Both the position numbers and the translations under genes were made by a program. The notes below the pieces were generated by a model that was given only the letters and a program-made list of their open reading frames with translations, was not told the DNA's origin and searched no databases. This document shows, one piece after another, positions 52,688 through 59,992 of a stretch of 64,000 nt of DNA. Within the stretch, counting starts at the first letter, position 1. The number at the start of each line of letters is the position of its first letter. The DNA lies in contig WQZB01000006.1 of NCBI GenBank assembly GCA_009780955.1, positions 1 to 64,000 of the forward strand, read 5' to 3'. The stretch comes from Polyangiaceae bacterium (GTDB taxonomy: Bacteria; Myxococcota_A; Polyangia; Polyangiales; Polyangiaceae).

Positions 52688-53221
52688 TTATGTAATACGC
52701 AAAGAAGCTAGGCAATCTTTCGCATAGCCAACATAGTATTCCGCCGACTCACGAATGGATGCGAGATCGGCGTCGGAGAGCGTTTTGATGACTTTGCCCG
52801 GGCGCCCCATGACCAGCGAGCGCGAAGGCACGTGCATTCGGGGTGGCACGAGGCTACCAGCCGCGATGAGACATTCGTCTTCCACAACGGCGTTGTCGAG
52901 AATGATGGCGCCCATGCCAACGAGGCATCGGTTTCCCACGGTGCACCCGTGGACGAGCGCGAGATGGCCAACGGTCACTTCGTCGCCAACGGTTGTCCGG
53001 GCTTTGTCGGCCGTAACGTGGACGACCGCATTGTCTTGGATATTCGTTTTTTTCCCAATGCGAATAGGAAAGCAATCGCCGCGCAGCACGGTGCCAAACC
53101 ACACGCTCGATCCGTCGCCAATCTCGACGTCACCAATGACCGATGCGGTTGGCGCGATGAACACGCTTGCGCCGATGCGAGGGCGCACACCATTGAGCTC
53201 GAAGATCCCGGAGGTTGACAT
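52688..53221 (-). CDS. Gamma-class carbonic anhydrase-like hexapeptide-repeat protein (YrdA family)
   Basis: A 177-residue left-handed beta-helix protein with hexapeptide repeats (IAPTASVIGDVEIGDGSSVW, VGHLALVHGCTVGNRCLVG). It has the three zinc-ligand His residues of the gamma-CA/YrdA family: His68, His86 and His91. It ends in the usual C-terminal helix (EYYVGYAKDCLASL). Family members are trimeric zinc proteins, some with CO2 hydration activity. A 37-bp direct repeat begins seven bases upstream of the start. Its last 28 codons occur again, as a relic, 1.4 kb away. Confidence 0.93.
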   Translation of the reverse strand: MSTSGIFELNGVRPRIGASVFIAPTASVIGDVEIGDGSSVWFGTVLRGDCFPIRIGKKTNIQDNAVVHVTADKARTTVGDEVTVGHLALVHGCTVGNRCLVGMGAIILDNAVVEDECLIAAGSLVPPRMHVPSRSLVMGRPGKVIKTLSDADLASIRESAEYYVGYAKDCLASLRIT

Positions 53222-53227
53222 CTTTTT

Positions 53228-53264
53228 ATCGTAGCTTATGACGCCCCGAGTATCGGAAGGAATC
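53228..53264. repeat. 37-bp perfect direct repeat, left copy
   Basis: ATCGTAGCTTATGACGCCCC continuing to GGAAGGAATC, identical over 37 bases to 54262-54298. In the right copy it carries the stop codon of miaB. Here it sits just upstream of the gamma-carbonic anhydrase gene. The two copies frame a 1-kb block of relics and one lipoprotein gene. Confidence 0.9.
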
Positions 53265-53284
53265 TGCGCCGCTCTGGATCGCTT

Positions 53285-53440
53285 TCAGGTTGAGGTGAGC
53301 TCTTCGTCGGGGCCTGCGACCGTGGTAAGGTGCCATTGGTTGTCGTCACTTTTTTGATCTTGGCATTGTCGGCAACGTAGAGATTCTCGCCCGAAGCATC
53401 CAACGCCGGCCCCTGCGGGCTACGGAACCTCGCCGCACCT
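53285..53440 (-). pseudogene. Relic: C-terminal NHL-repeat fragment with a frameshift
   Basis: The minus strand encodes RFRSPQGPALDASGENLYVAD and then KIKKVTTTNGT, a typical NHL beta-propeller blade. One base is then missing: in the adjacent frame it continues L-T-T-V-A-G-P-D-E-E-L-T-S-T and stops. No start or further blades are present. A fragment of an NHL-repeat exported protein. Confidence 0.65.
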
Positions 53441-53589
53441 ACAACTGGGCCGAAGCCGATAGCCTGTCGAGCGTTGCACAGGCGGAGGCTCCCAACTGCT
53501 ACGACGTGGCCTACTCGGCGACCACCGGCTCGTGGCATGACTACATGTACTTCGGCGGTCGAGGCTTTAACACGAACTGTGTGAAGTGA
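53437..53589 (+). pseudogene. Relic: C-terminal tail of an exported protein
   Basis: A 50-codon open stretch ending in TGA reads TYNWAEADSLSSVAQAEA, N-C-Y-D-V-A-Y-S, then HDYMYFGGRGFNTNCVK. This has the aromatic/Gly-rich, two-Cys look of a secreted-protein C-terminus. There is no start codon, signal or upstream homology, and the fragment abuts the NHL relic on the opposite strand. The parent family is not recognised. Confidence 0.5.
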
Positions 53590-53604
53590 CTGGACGGAAG
53601 CGAA

Positions 53605-54102
53605 ATGAATCTTATGGATGGCGCGACCGGACATGGCTGGTGCAGTGCCGCGCTGAGTATTGTGCTTGCGTTGTCGGGGTGCGCTCATAAGAATCACCTT
53701 GAGCCGTCCGCTACGGGGTGCGGTCAGATAAGAGACGCCGGCGGGCGTGTGGCTGCGTACTGCTGCGGCACGGAGCACGAGAACCCCGGCGTCACCTGTA
53801 TCGATCTCAGCCAGGACGGCGGGGAATACGGCATTTACGGTCATTGCATCGAGAACGGTAGCTCCTTCGAGGGTAAGGTGGCGCCGGCACTGTGTTGTGA
53901 TGGCCTCGTGCCCATGCGCCCGGTGATCGTGAGTGCGGGCGCGACCTTTCCAGGCTTGTTGCCAGACTGCGCCCCCGACTTTGAGCACTTCGGGCCGAGT
54001 GACCTCGTATGTCTGCCCTGCGGAAACACGATCTGTGACGCGACTGAGAATCGCTGCAGCTGTCCGGAAGACTGCGATCAAGGCCAGGACGCAGGGCGTT
54101 AG
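53605..54102 (+). CDS. Cys-rich lipoprotein
   Basis: A 165-residue lipoprotein (AALSIVLALSGC, lipobox Cys26). The mature part contains paired Cys motifs and ends in the myxobacterial Cys-rich motif CGNTICDATENRCSCPEDC, often found in surface lipoproteins. GGACGGAAGCG lies just upstream of the ATG. It is the only apparently intact gene within the relic-rich block between the two 37-bp direct repeats. The opposite strand has a longer frame, but only its 3' part (the NHL relic) has recognisable content. Confidence 0.7.
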   Translation: MNLMDGATGHGWCSAALSIVLALSGCAHKNHLEPSATGCGQIRDAGGRVAAYCCGTEHENPGVTCIDLSQDGGEYGIYGHCIENGSSFEGKVAPALCCDGLVPMRPVIVSAGATFPGLLPDCAPDFEHFGPSDLVCLPCGNTICDATENRCSCPEDCDQGQDAGR

Positions 54103-54152
54103 CGGGTGTTCCCTCAGGCTCTTTGTAATGTCCACATACCTTCACGCTAGCT

Positions 54153-54242
54153 TTATGTAATACGAAAAGAAGCAAGGCAATCTTTCGCGTAGCCAACATA
54201 GTATTCCGCCGATGCGCGAATCGATGCGATATCTGCCTCTCG
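54153..54242 (-). pseudogene. Relic: last 28 codons of a second gamma-carbonic anhydrase copy
   Basis: The minus strand encodes ADIASIRASAEYYVGYAKD then C-L-A-S-F-R-I-T and a TAA stop, nearly identical to the C-terminus of the intact gene at 52.7 kb. The start half is absent; the 37-bp direct repeat follows 20 bases beyond. This is the remains of a duplication with an internal deletion of about 430 bases. Confidence 0.85.
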
Positions 54243-54261
54243 GTTGTGTCGTCATCACATC

Positions 54262-54298
54262 ATCGTAGCTTATGACGCCCCGAGTATCGGAAGGAATC
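54262..54298. repeat. 37-bp perfect direct repeat, right copy
   Basis: Identical to 53228-53264. It contains the present TAA stop of miaB and encodes the last residues R-F-L-P-I-L-G-A-S of its extended C-terminus. Confidence 0.9.
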
Positions 54299-55730
54299 GC
54301 CTTTGCTGTTCTGGTTCCAGCCGCCTCGAACTCGCGTCAACTTGAAAGCGCTCTAAAACACCCACGAGCGAGTGCTTGTTGGCGCGCACGATTTCAACTT
54401 CGGCGACTGCACCTGGAACGATTGTGCGATCGTTTGGCTGTGCGATGTGGACAATCTCGTTGCGACCAGTTCGCCCCTCGACCAGCACTTCGCCGCTATC
54501 GCGTGTCGCGCTTGCCTTGCTTGCGCCCTCGACAAGAACCGTTTGCGTGGTGCCGACGAGAGTCGCTAGATGGGCCTGCGTTTGTGCCTCGGCGAGTTCG
54601 AACAAGCGTGCGAGTCGCTCGCTTTTCGTCTCTTCGGGCACGTCGTCGTGGAGCCTCGATGCCGGCGTGAAAGGGCGACGCGAGTACTTGAAGCCAAAAA
54701 GACTAACGAAGCCGATTTCGCGCACGAGATCGAGCGTGGCTTCGAAGTCTGCATTGGTTTCTCCAGGGAAGCCCACGATGATGTCGGTCGATAGGGTCAT
54801 GTCGGAGTGGGCCGATAGCAAAAGGCGCGCGCGTGTTATGTATTCTGCGCGGCTGTAGCGTCGGATCATTCGCTTGAGAATGCGATCGCTGCCGGACTGG
54901 ACCGGCAAGTGCACGTGGTGAGCAAGAATGCTAATTTCGGCATGGGCGCGCGCCAGGGCCTGGCTTGTGTGGCGCGGATGCGGGCTTGCGTAACGGAGCC
55001 TTTTCAGGCCTGGTATATGCCGGGCGATGAGCCGGAGAAGCTCCGGGAACTGGCTTTCGTCGCAGTCGGCTGCAGGTGGTCGTGATGGCCCTTCTAACGC
55101 GCTATCGCGAAAGCTGTTGACGGTTTGGCCGAGCAAGGTCACTTCACGTGTTCCAGAATCGACCAGGCGCGCAATTTCATCGACGATTTCGCGGCTACTG
55201 CGGTAGCGTTCAGGCCCGCGCGTGTGCGGCACGATGCAGAACGAACAGCGTTCGTCGCACCCCTTCATCGTTGTAACGAAAGCGCTGACCGGTGCCTTTC
55301 CCGGGCTTGGTATTGCCGCGAGAAAGCGAGGGGCATCCATGTCAAAGGCCGTGCGCACGCGGGCGGGCGCGCCGAGCCTCTGATCGAAAACAAGTGCGGG
55401 CAGCTCGGCGATGTTGTCGGGGCCGATGACGAGGTCAAGGTGCGGAGCGAAAGCCAGTAGCTTTTCTCCTTCTTGCTGCGCAACGCACCCTGATACAGCA
55501 AGCACAAGGCCAGGGTTGCGTGCCTTTAGCGAAGCAAGCCTTCCGATCTCGCTTCGCAACTTCTGCTCGGCCTTCTCGCGGACGCTGCATGTGTTGATGA
55601 CGATGAGGTCGGCTTCGTCACGATGACGCGCGGCGCTCCACCCATGTGCCTTTAGCGCTTCGGCCATGCGGTCGGAGTCGTGGGCGTTCATCTGGCACCC
55701 AAAGGTGTGCACAAGGTAGCGGAGAGGCAC
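54270..55730 (-). CDS. miaB: tRNA-2-methylthio-N6-dimethylallyladenosine synthase MiaB
   Basis: A 486-residue radical-SAM methylthiotransferase that modifies A37 of tRNAs reading UNN codons. The N-terminal UPF0004 domain has the three cluster-binding Cys12, Cys48 and Cys82 (FGCQMN, NTCSV, SGCVAQQ). The radical-SAM motif KGCDERCSFC (Cys158, 162, 165) follows, then VTLLGQTVNSF and HLPVQSGSDRIL, and a C-terminal TRAM domain ending near HSLVGVLE. The last ~25 residues (RFQVDASSRR to FLPILGAS) are encoded by repeat E and the 37-bp repeat, so the original stop appears to have been lost. Enzymatic parts are intact. Confidence 0.96.
   Translation of the reverse strand: MPLRYLVHTFGCQMNAHDSDRMAEALKAHGWSAARHRDEADLIVINTCSVREKAEQKLRSEIGRLASLKARNPGLVLAVSGCVAQQEGEKLLAFAPHLDLVIGPDNIAELPALVFDQRLGAPARVRTAFDMDAPRFLAAIPSPGKAPVSAFVTTMKGCDERCSFCIVPHTRGPERYRSSREIVDEIARLVDSGTREVTLLGQTVNSFRDSALEGPSRPPAADCDESQFPELLRLIARHIPGLKRLRYASPHPRHTSQALARAHAEISILAHHVHLPVQSGSDRILKRMIRRYSRAEYITRARLLLSAHSDMTLSTDIIVGFPGETNADFEATLDLVREIGFVSLFGFKYSRRPFTPASRLHDDVPEETKSERLARLFELAEAQTQAHLATLVGTTQTVLVEGASKASATRDSGEVLVEGRTGRNEIVHIAQPNDRTIVPGAVAEVEIVRANKHSLVGVLERFQVDASSRRLEPEQQRRFLPILGAS
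54299..54355. repeat. Palindromic intergenic repeat, half copy E
   Basis: The right terminus of the family (CTCGCGTCAACTTGAAAGCG, then CTCTA) fused to a GTTCTGGTTCCAGCCGCC inner part, with the left half missing. On the minus strand it follows miaB coding sequence and is read in frame, giving R-F-Q-V-D-A-S-S-R-R. Confidence 0.75.
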
Positions 55731-55852
55731 GGTTGACTGCTTTTAGCACGTGGGCGCCTGGTGGTTTACCGGCTTCCCGCCGCGTCTGTTTTGCGTCACG
55801 TGCAAGATGCTGGTAGCCGGCGTTTTTCGCGGAGACTATACCTCATGGTCAC

Positions 55853-57664
55853 ATGGCCAAGTTTCAGACTTTAGTCGATATCTACCAGAATGCCACAATT
55901 GCATTCTCCGACTTGCCGCTCTTCGGCACGAAGCGCGATGGTGAGTGGTCGTGGATGACATACCGCGAGTTCGGTCGCAAAACCGATGGCCTCCGCGCAG
56001 GGCTCGCCGCGCTCGGCCTGTCGCGTGGTGATCACGTGGGCATCATTGCAAACAACCGCTACGAGTGGGCCGCTGCTGCGTATGCATGCTTTGGTCTTGG
56101 CATTGCCTTCATCCCAATGTACGAGGCGCAATTGCCAACAGATTGGGAGTTTATCGTCAGAGATTCTGAGATCAAAGCGCTTTTTGTTGCAACCAATGCA
56201 ATCTATAACAAAACACGCAACCTGCTCGAAGTCGTGCCGAGTCTGAAACACATCATCAGCTTCGATGCAGCCACCATGACGAGCCATAAAACTCTATCAT
56301 TTCATGAGCTTGCCGAAACTGCGCCCACTGTGCCCATGATCCCCATCACTTCGACGGATGTAGCATGCATTATTTACACGAGCGGCACGACAGGCAACCC
56401 CAGGGGGGTCATTCTCTCGCACGGCAACATCGCGTCGAACGTAAGCGCAATCCACGAATGCTTTCCCATGGCGACGAATGACCGATCGCTCTCGTTTCTG
56501 CCTTGGGCGCACTCCTTTGGTCAAACCGTCGAGCTTCACGCCTTGTTTTCCATGGGTTCGTCGCTCGCCATTGCCGAGGGCGTCGACAAGATTCTCCAAA
56601 ACCTTGTCGAAACGAAGCCCACACTTCTTTTTAGCGTGCCACGTATCTTCAATAAGCTTTACGCCGCGGTGCAAGCCCAGGTTTCCGAAAAGCCCGGTTT
56701 CGTCCAAGACATGGTGAAAAGTGCACTCGGTACACGCAAGAAACAGCGGAATCACGAAAAGGTTTCGCCCTGGGAACGTCTCGTGCTTGCTTTGACCGAT
56801 AAAGTCGTTTTCTCGAAGGTGCGTGCGCGTTTTGGCGGGCAATTGAAATATGCATTTAGTGGCGGGGCAGCAATCGCCACCGAGGTGGCAGAGTTCATCG
56901 ATGGTCTCGGCATTACCGTTTATGAGGGATACGGTCTGACCGAGACCAGCCCGATTGTCACAGCGAATTGGCCTCACAACCGTAAGATCGGTAGCGTAGG
57001 AAAGGCGTTGCCGGGTGTAACCGTCACGATCAGCGACGAGGGTGAGGTGGTCACCGTGGGGCCCAATGTAATGGTTGGCTATTACAAACGCAAGGAAGAC
57101 ACCGACGCAGTCCTTACCAAAGAAGGTGCATTTCGTACGGGCGACCTGGGCAGGCTCGATGACGAAGGCTACCTTTACATTACAGGCAGATTGAAAGAGC
57201 AATACAAGCTTGAAAACGGCAAATACGTTGTTCCAACGCTGCTCGAAGAGCAACTCAAGCTATCGCCCTACGTTGCCAATGTCATGGTGTATGGCGACAA
57301 CAAGCCGTTCAATGTGGCCATCGTTATTGCCAATATGGAAAAAGTCAAATCGTGGGCCGCGCAGCATGGCGTACCCGACGGCGGCGCGAAGGATATCCTC
57401 GGCAGTACACGCGTGTACAAGCTTTTTCAGGACGAACTCACCCACTATGGCGAAAAATTCAAGGGTTTCGAAAGTGTGAAAGACTTTGCTCTCGTTGCCG
57501 ACGACTTTACCGTCGAAAACGGCATGCTCACACCAAGCCTCAAGGTAAAACGCCGCGAAGTTTATCGAGTGTATCGGCCCATGATCGAGGAGCTTTACGC
57601 CCATTTGCGTAAGCAGCCCGTGGAAAAAATCGATCGAAAAGAAGTCGAAAATTCGGCAGAGTAA
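55853..57664 (+). CDS. Long-chain acyl-CoA synthetase (AMP-forming)
   Basis: A 603-residue ANL-superfamily enzyme activating fatty acids to acyl-CoA via acyl-AMP. P-loop-like A3 motif is IIYTSGTTGNPRGVILSHGN, A5 is YEGYGLTETSP, A7 RTGDLGRLDDEGYLYITGR, and the FadD-type A8 hinge is RLKEQYKLENGKYVVP. The domain order and length fit the FadD15-like long-chain group. It is followed two bases after its stop by the nitrilase-family gene, implying co-translation. The upstream ~120 bp separate it from the divergent miaB. Confidence 0.95.
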   Translation: MAKFQTLVDIYQNATIAFSDLPLFGTKRDGEWSWMTYREFGRKTDGLRAGLAALGLSRGDHVGIIANNRYEWAAAAYACFGLGIAFIPMYEAQLPTDWEFIVRDSEIKALFVATNAIYNKTRNLLEVVPSLKHIISFDAATMTSHKTLSFHELAETAPTVPMIPITSTDVACIIYTSGTTGNPRGVILSHGNIASNVSAIHECFPMATNDRSLSFLPWAHSFGQTVELHALFSMGSSLAIAEGVDKILQNLVETKPTLLFSVPRIFNKLYAAVQAQVSEKPGFVQDMVKSALGTRKKQRNHEKVSPWERLVLALTDKVVFSKVRARFGGQLKYAFSGGAAIATEVAEFIDGLGITVYEGYGLTETSPIVTANWPHNRKIGSVGKALPGVTVTISDEGEVVTVGPNVMVGYYKRKEDTDAVLTKEGAFRTGDLGRLDDEGYLYITGRLKEQYKLENGKYVVPTLLEEQLKLSPYVANVMVYGDNKPFNVAIVIANMEKVKSWAAQHGVPDGGAKDILGSTRVYKLFQDELTHYGEKFKGFESVKDFALVADDFTVENGMLTPSLKVKRREVYRVYRPMIEELYAHLRKQPVEKIDRKEVENSAE

Positions 57665-57666
57665 CG

Positions 57667-58488
57667 ATGAATGCGGCCGTCATCCAGCTCTCGAGCCAAG
57701 ACGACGTCAACGCCAATCTCGCGCGATGCCGCGATCTTGTCATGGACGCCGCCCGCGCGGGCGCCGAGCTCGCCGCATTGCCCGAGAACTTTGCCTTCAT
57801 GGGCGATGAGTCAAAGAAGCGTGAGATTGCCGAGCGCGTGTGCGATGCGCGTGGTCCTATAGCTTCCGCTTTGGTTCGGATGGCAAGCGATGCTCGGTGT
57901 TGGATCGTGGCCGGCGGCATGCCCGAAGCGAGCGACGATCCGAGCCGGCCTTACAACACGTCGATTCTCGTTTCGCCCGAGCGCGGCGTGGTTGCCTGCT
58001 ACCGCAAGATTCACCTCTTCGACGTTGACCTTCCTGACGGCACGAAGCTTCTCGAGAGCGCAGCAACATGTGCGGGTGACAAGCCCATTGTCGCCGAAAT
58101 GCGCAACAAAACAGGCGCGGCGGTCAGGCTCGGTATGACGATTTGTTACGATGTTCGTTTCCCTGAGCTTTACCGAAAGCTCACCATCGACGGGGCGCGC
58201 ATGGTTACCGTACCCGCCGCATTCACGGTGCCAACAGGCAAAGACCACTGGCACGTGCTTCTGCGTGCTCGCGCGGTGGAAAATCAGATCTTTGTTCTCG
58301 CGCCAGCGCAACACGGCAAACATCCGCGTGGGCGGCAAACGTATGGCAAGAGCCTCATCGTCGATCCGTGGGGCGATGTTCTCGCGCAGGCACCGGAAGG
58401 CGAAGGCTTTGCCATGGCGCGCCTCGACTTCGCGGCGCAGGACCGCGTGCGCGCTTCGCTGCCGTGCCTGTCGCATCGGCGGTTGTAA
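57667..58488 (+). CDS. Carbon-nitrogen hydrolase (nitrilase superfamily, Nit1-like amidase)
   Basis: A 273-residue nitrilase-superfamily amidase with the complete catalytic triad: Glu40 (LPENFAFMG), Lys114 (YRKIHLFDVD) and Cys160 (ICYDVRFPELYR). The YRKIHLFDV and CYDVRFPELYR motifs are those of the Nit1/deaminated-glutathione-amidase group, which removes faulty ketoglutaramate-type glutathione by-products. Start ATG 57667 lies two bases beyond the acyl-CoA synthetase stop. The biochemical reason for pairing with an acyl-CoA synthetase is not evident. Confidence 0.94.
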   Translation: MNAAVIQLSSQDDVNANLARCRDLVMDAARAGAELAALPENFAFMGDESKKREIAERVCDARGPIASALVRMASDARCWIVAGGMPEASDDPSRPYNTSILVSPERGVVACYRKIHLFDVDLPDGTKLLESAATCAGDKPIVAEMRNKTGAAVRLGMTICYDVRFPELYRKLTIDGARMVTVPAAFTVPTGKDHWHVLLRARAVENQIFVLAPAQHGKHPRGRQTYGKSLIVDPWGDVLAQAPEGEGFAMARLDFAAQDRVRASLPCLSHRRL

Positions 58489-58558
58489 CTTACATCGCGT
58501 CCTTGAAGGCGTCCTCACGTTCCAATTTCAGCCCTCCGCGGAACACTGCCGGCCGCCG

Positions 58559-59068
58559 TTACAGAGCGCTACACGGACTTATGTACTCGGCATCGGTGGC
58601 CCGCAAAGTACCATCGCTATTCGGGACGATGTAAACTACAGCGATATCGCGCGCGCAATGGTTGAATGGCCCGAAGGTGACTTTCTGCTGAATCAATTGC
58701 GAACCCGTGTCGATCTGCAGCAAAATCCATACGTTCTTGTCGCCAGCAAAGAAGGAAAACGTGCAAGGAAATTTCAAAATTCCCACCGGGCACCCCGGCA
58801 TACCGTCCCAGACGGTGCCATCGTCGTATGTGCCGGTGACTTTCCAATTCTCTGCGCCGGCGTCATCTCCCAACGCACTGCTAACAATCAGGCGAGGCCA
58901 CATCTTTACCTCGCATGCCGATTGACATTGGTCAAAGGGATTTGCCGCAGCGTCGGTGGCATCACTCGCCCGTGTGGACGATTCGCTCTCGCTGCATGCC
59001 AAGAGAATCAATCCAAGAGCAGGCACGAGCGAAGCGGATAGGATGACAATACGACCGTAGAAGCCCAT
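58559..59068 (-). CDS. Lipoprotein of unknown function
   Basis: A 169-residue lipoprotein from ATG 59068 (GGTGAGA upstream). The signal LVPALGLILLAC gives a lipobox Cys, followed by a Ser/Asp/Ala-rich spacer. The mature domain has about five Cys and beta-strand character (WPRLIVSSALGDD, VTGTYDDGTVWDGM, AGDKNVWILLQIDTG, FNHCARDIAVVYIV). No family recognised. It is the last gene of a four-gene minus-strand operon of exported proteins and starts eight bases after the preceding gene ends. Confidence 0.75.
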   Translation of the reverse strand: MGFYGRIVILSASLVPALGLILLACSESESSTRASDATDAAANPFDQCQSACEVKMWPRLIVSSALGDDAGAENWKVTGTYDDGTVWDGMPGCPVGILKFPCTFSFFAGDKNVWILLQIDTGSQLIQQKVTFGPFNHCARDIAVVYIVPNSDGTLRATDAEYISPCSAL

Positions 59069-59076
59069 GGCGAATC

Positions 59077-59889
59077 TCACCGGAGCAGAAGAACACAATA
59101 ATTTGGAATCCCAGGCACAACCCGGCACATGGTAGCGCATGGGGAGGCGTCAATCGTCATTTGCAAACGACGTCGCGGACTGTTCATGTCATAGCAGCAC
59201 GCTCCATATGCCTGCCCGGAAGGCAAGTCGCAGTCGAACGTGGTGCCATTCGAATCACGACATGAACAAAACGAGACAATGGTGCCGCCGTCCGCAGATG
59301 CGCCGCCAGAACAGCTTGTCTGCGTGACGGCGTGGGAGGGAAACCCAGCGTCGATGGTCGCTTCGAGCTTTGCACCTGCCTTTGATTCACTTGGTGTTGG
59401 TGCCGATGAAACGGTGACCGTGCCGTCTAACGCACGGTATCGCTCGACATAGGTGCCGTTTTTGCGATGAAGAATTTCGACGACGGCCTGCATTCCGCCG
59501 GAGCGGCTCATGCCAGATACAACCTCGTACGTGCCCACCTCGTCCGAGGACAATTCAACACCAAAAAACCAAAAATCGTCCGCAAGGGCATCTTCGCTGC
59601 CGGAATAGCGCTGACAAGCGGCGTCTGCGGAAGTATCATGGATATCAAAAGTAAGACGCGTGTTTCCTTCCGGCGGTGCATCAATGAATTCGTACGAGTA
59701 AATTTGACTACCCGATGATGCAAGTTGGTCAAGCTGGTCGGACCAGTCCGTGGATGACTCTATGTTGCTCTTGGCGTTATCGTGAGCGTTGGAGCACCCG
59801 CGCGAAGCTATCGCAATCGCGGAAAACACAATAAGGCTAATCCACCGACCGCGCCACGTGTGTACATTCCGCTTTTTCGTGTAGGGCAT
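59077..59889 (-). CDS. Lipoprotein of unknown function
   Basis: About 270 residues from ATG 59889. Basic N-terminus, hydrophobic ISLIVFSAIAIASRGC with a lipobox-like end, then a mature part with two apparent halves: an N-terminal beta domain (YSYEFIDAPPEGNTRLTFDI) and a Cys-rich C-terminal part (SFCSCRDSNGTTFDCDLPSG, YGACCYDM, CATMCRVVPG). A GTG 27 codons earlier is open but adds no signal-like sequence. Third gene of the exported-protein operon. Function unknown. Confidence 0.75.
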   Translation of the reverse strand: MPYTKKRNVHTWRGRWISLIVFSAIAIASRGCSNAHDNAKSNIESSTDWSDQLDQLASSGSQIYSYEFIDAPPEGNTRLTFDIHDTSADAACQRYSGSEDALADDFWFFGVELSSDEVGTYEVVSGMSRSGGMQAVVEILHRKNGTYVERYRALDGTVTVSSAPTPSESKAGAKLEATIDAGFPSHAVTQTSCSGGASADGGTIVSFCSCRDSNGTTFDCDLPSGQAYGACCYDMNSPRRRLQMTIDASPCATMCRVVPGIPNYCVLLLR

Positions 59890-59992
59890 TGGAAGCTCGC
59901 TCTCGATTCTGCTTAAGGTATTGAAATTTATGGAAATTAAGGAGATGGAGTGGCCCGGGAATCGAGCCACGTCCGTTCCTGCGATCTTGTGG

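Noticed and set aside
53236-54135. A 299-codon minus-strand frame across the relic block
   Set aside because: Only the last ~50 residues (NHL blade) make sense; the rest is antisense to a lipoprotein gene with lipobox and Shine-Dalgarno, so only the relic was kept.
59945-59990. A tRNA-like T-arm (GGAATCGAGCC) near 59.96 kb
   Set aside because: No acceptor stem, D-arm or anticodon arm can be built around it; it is a short hairpin between two genes.
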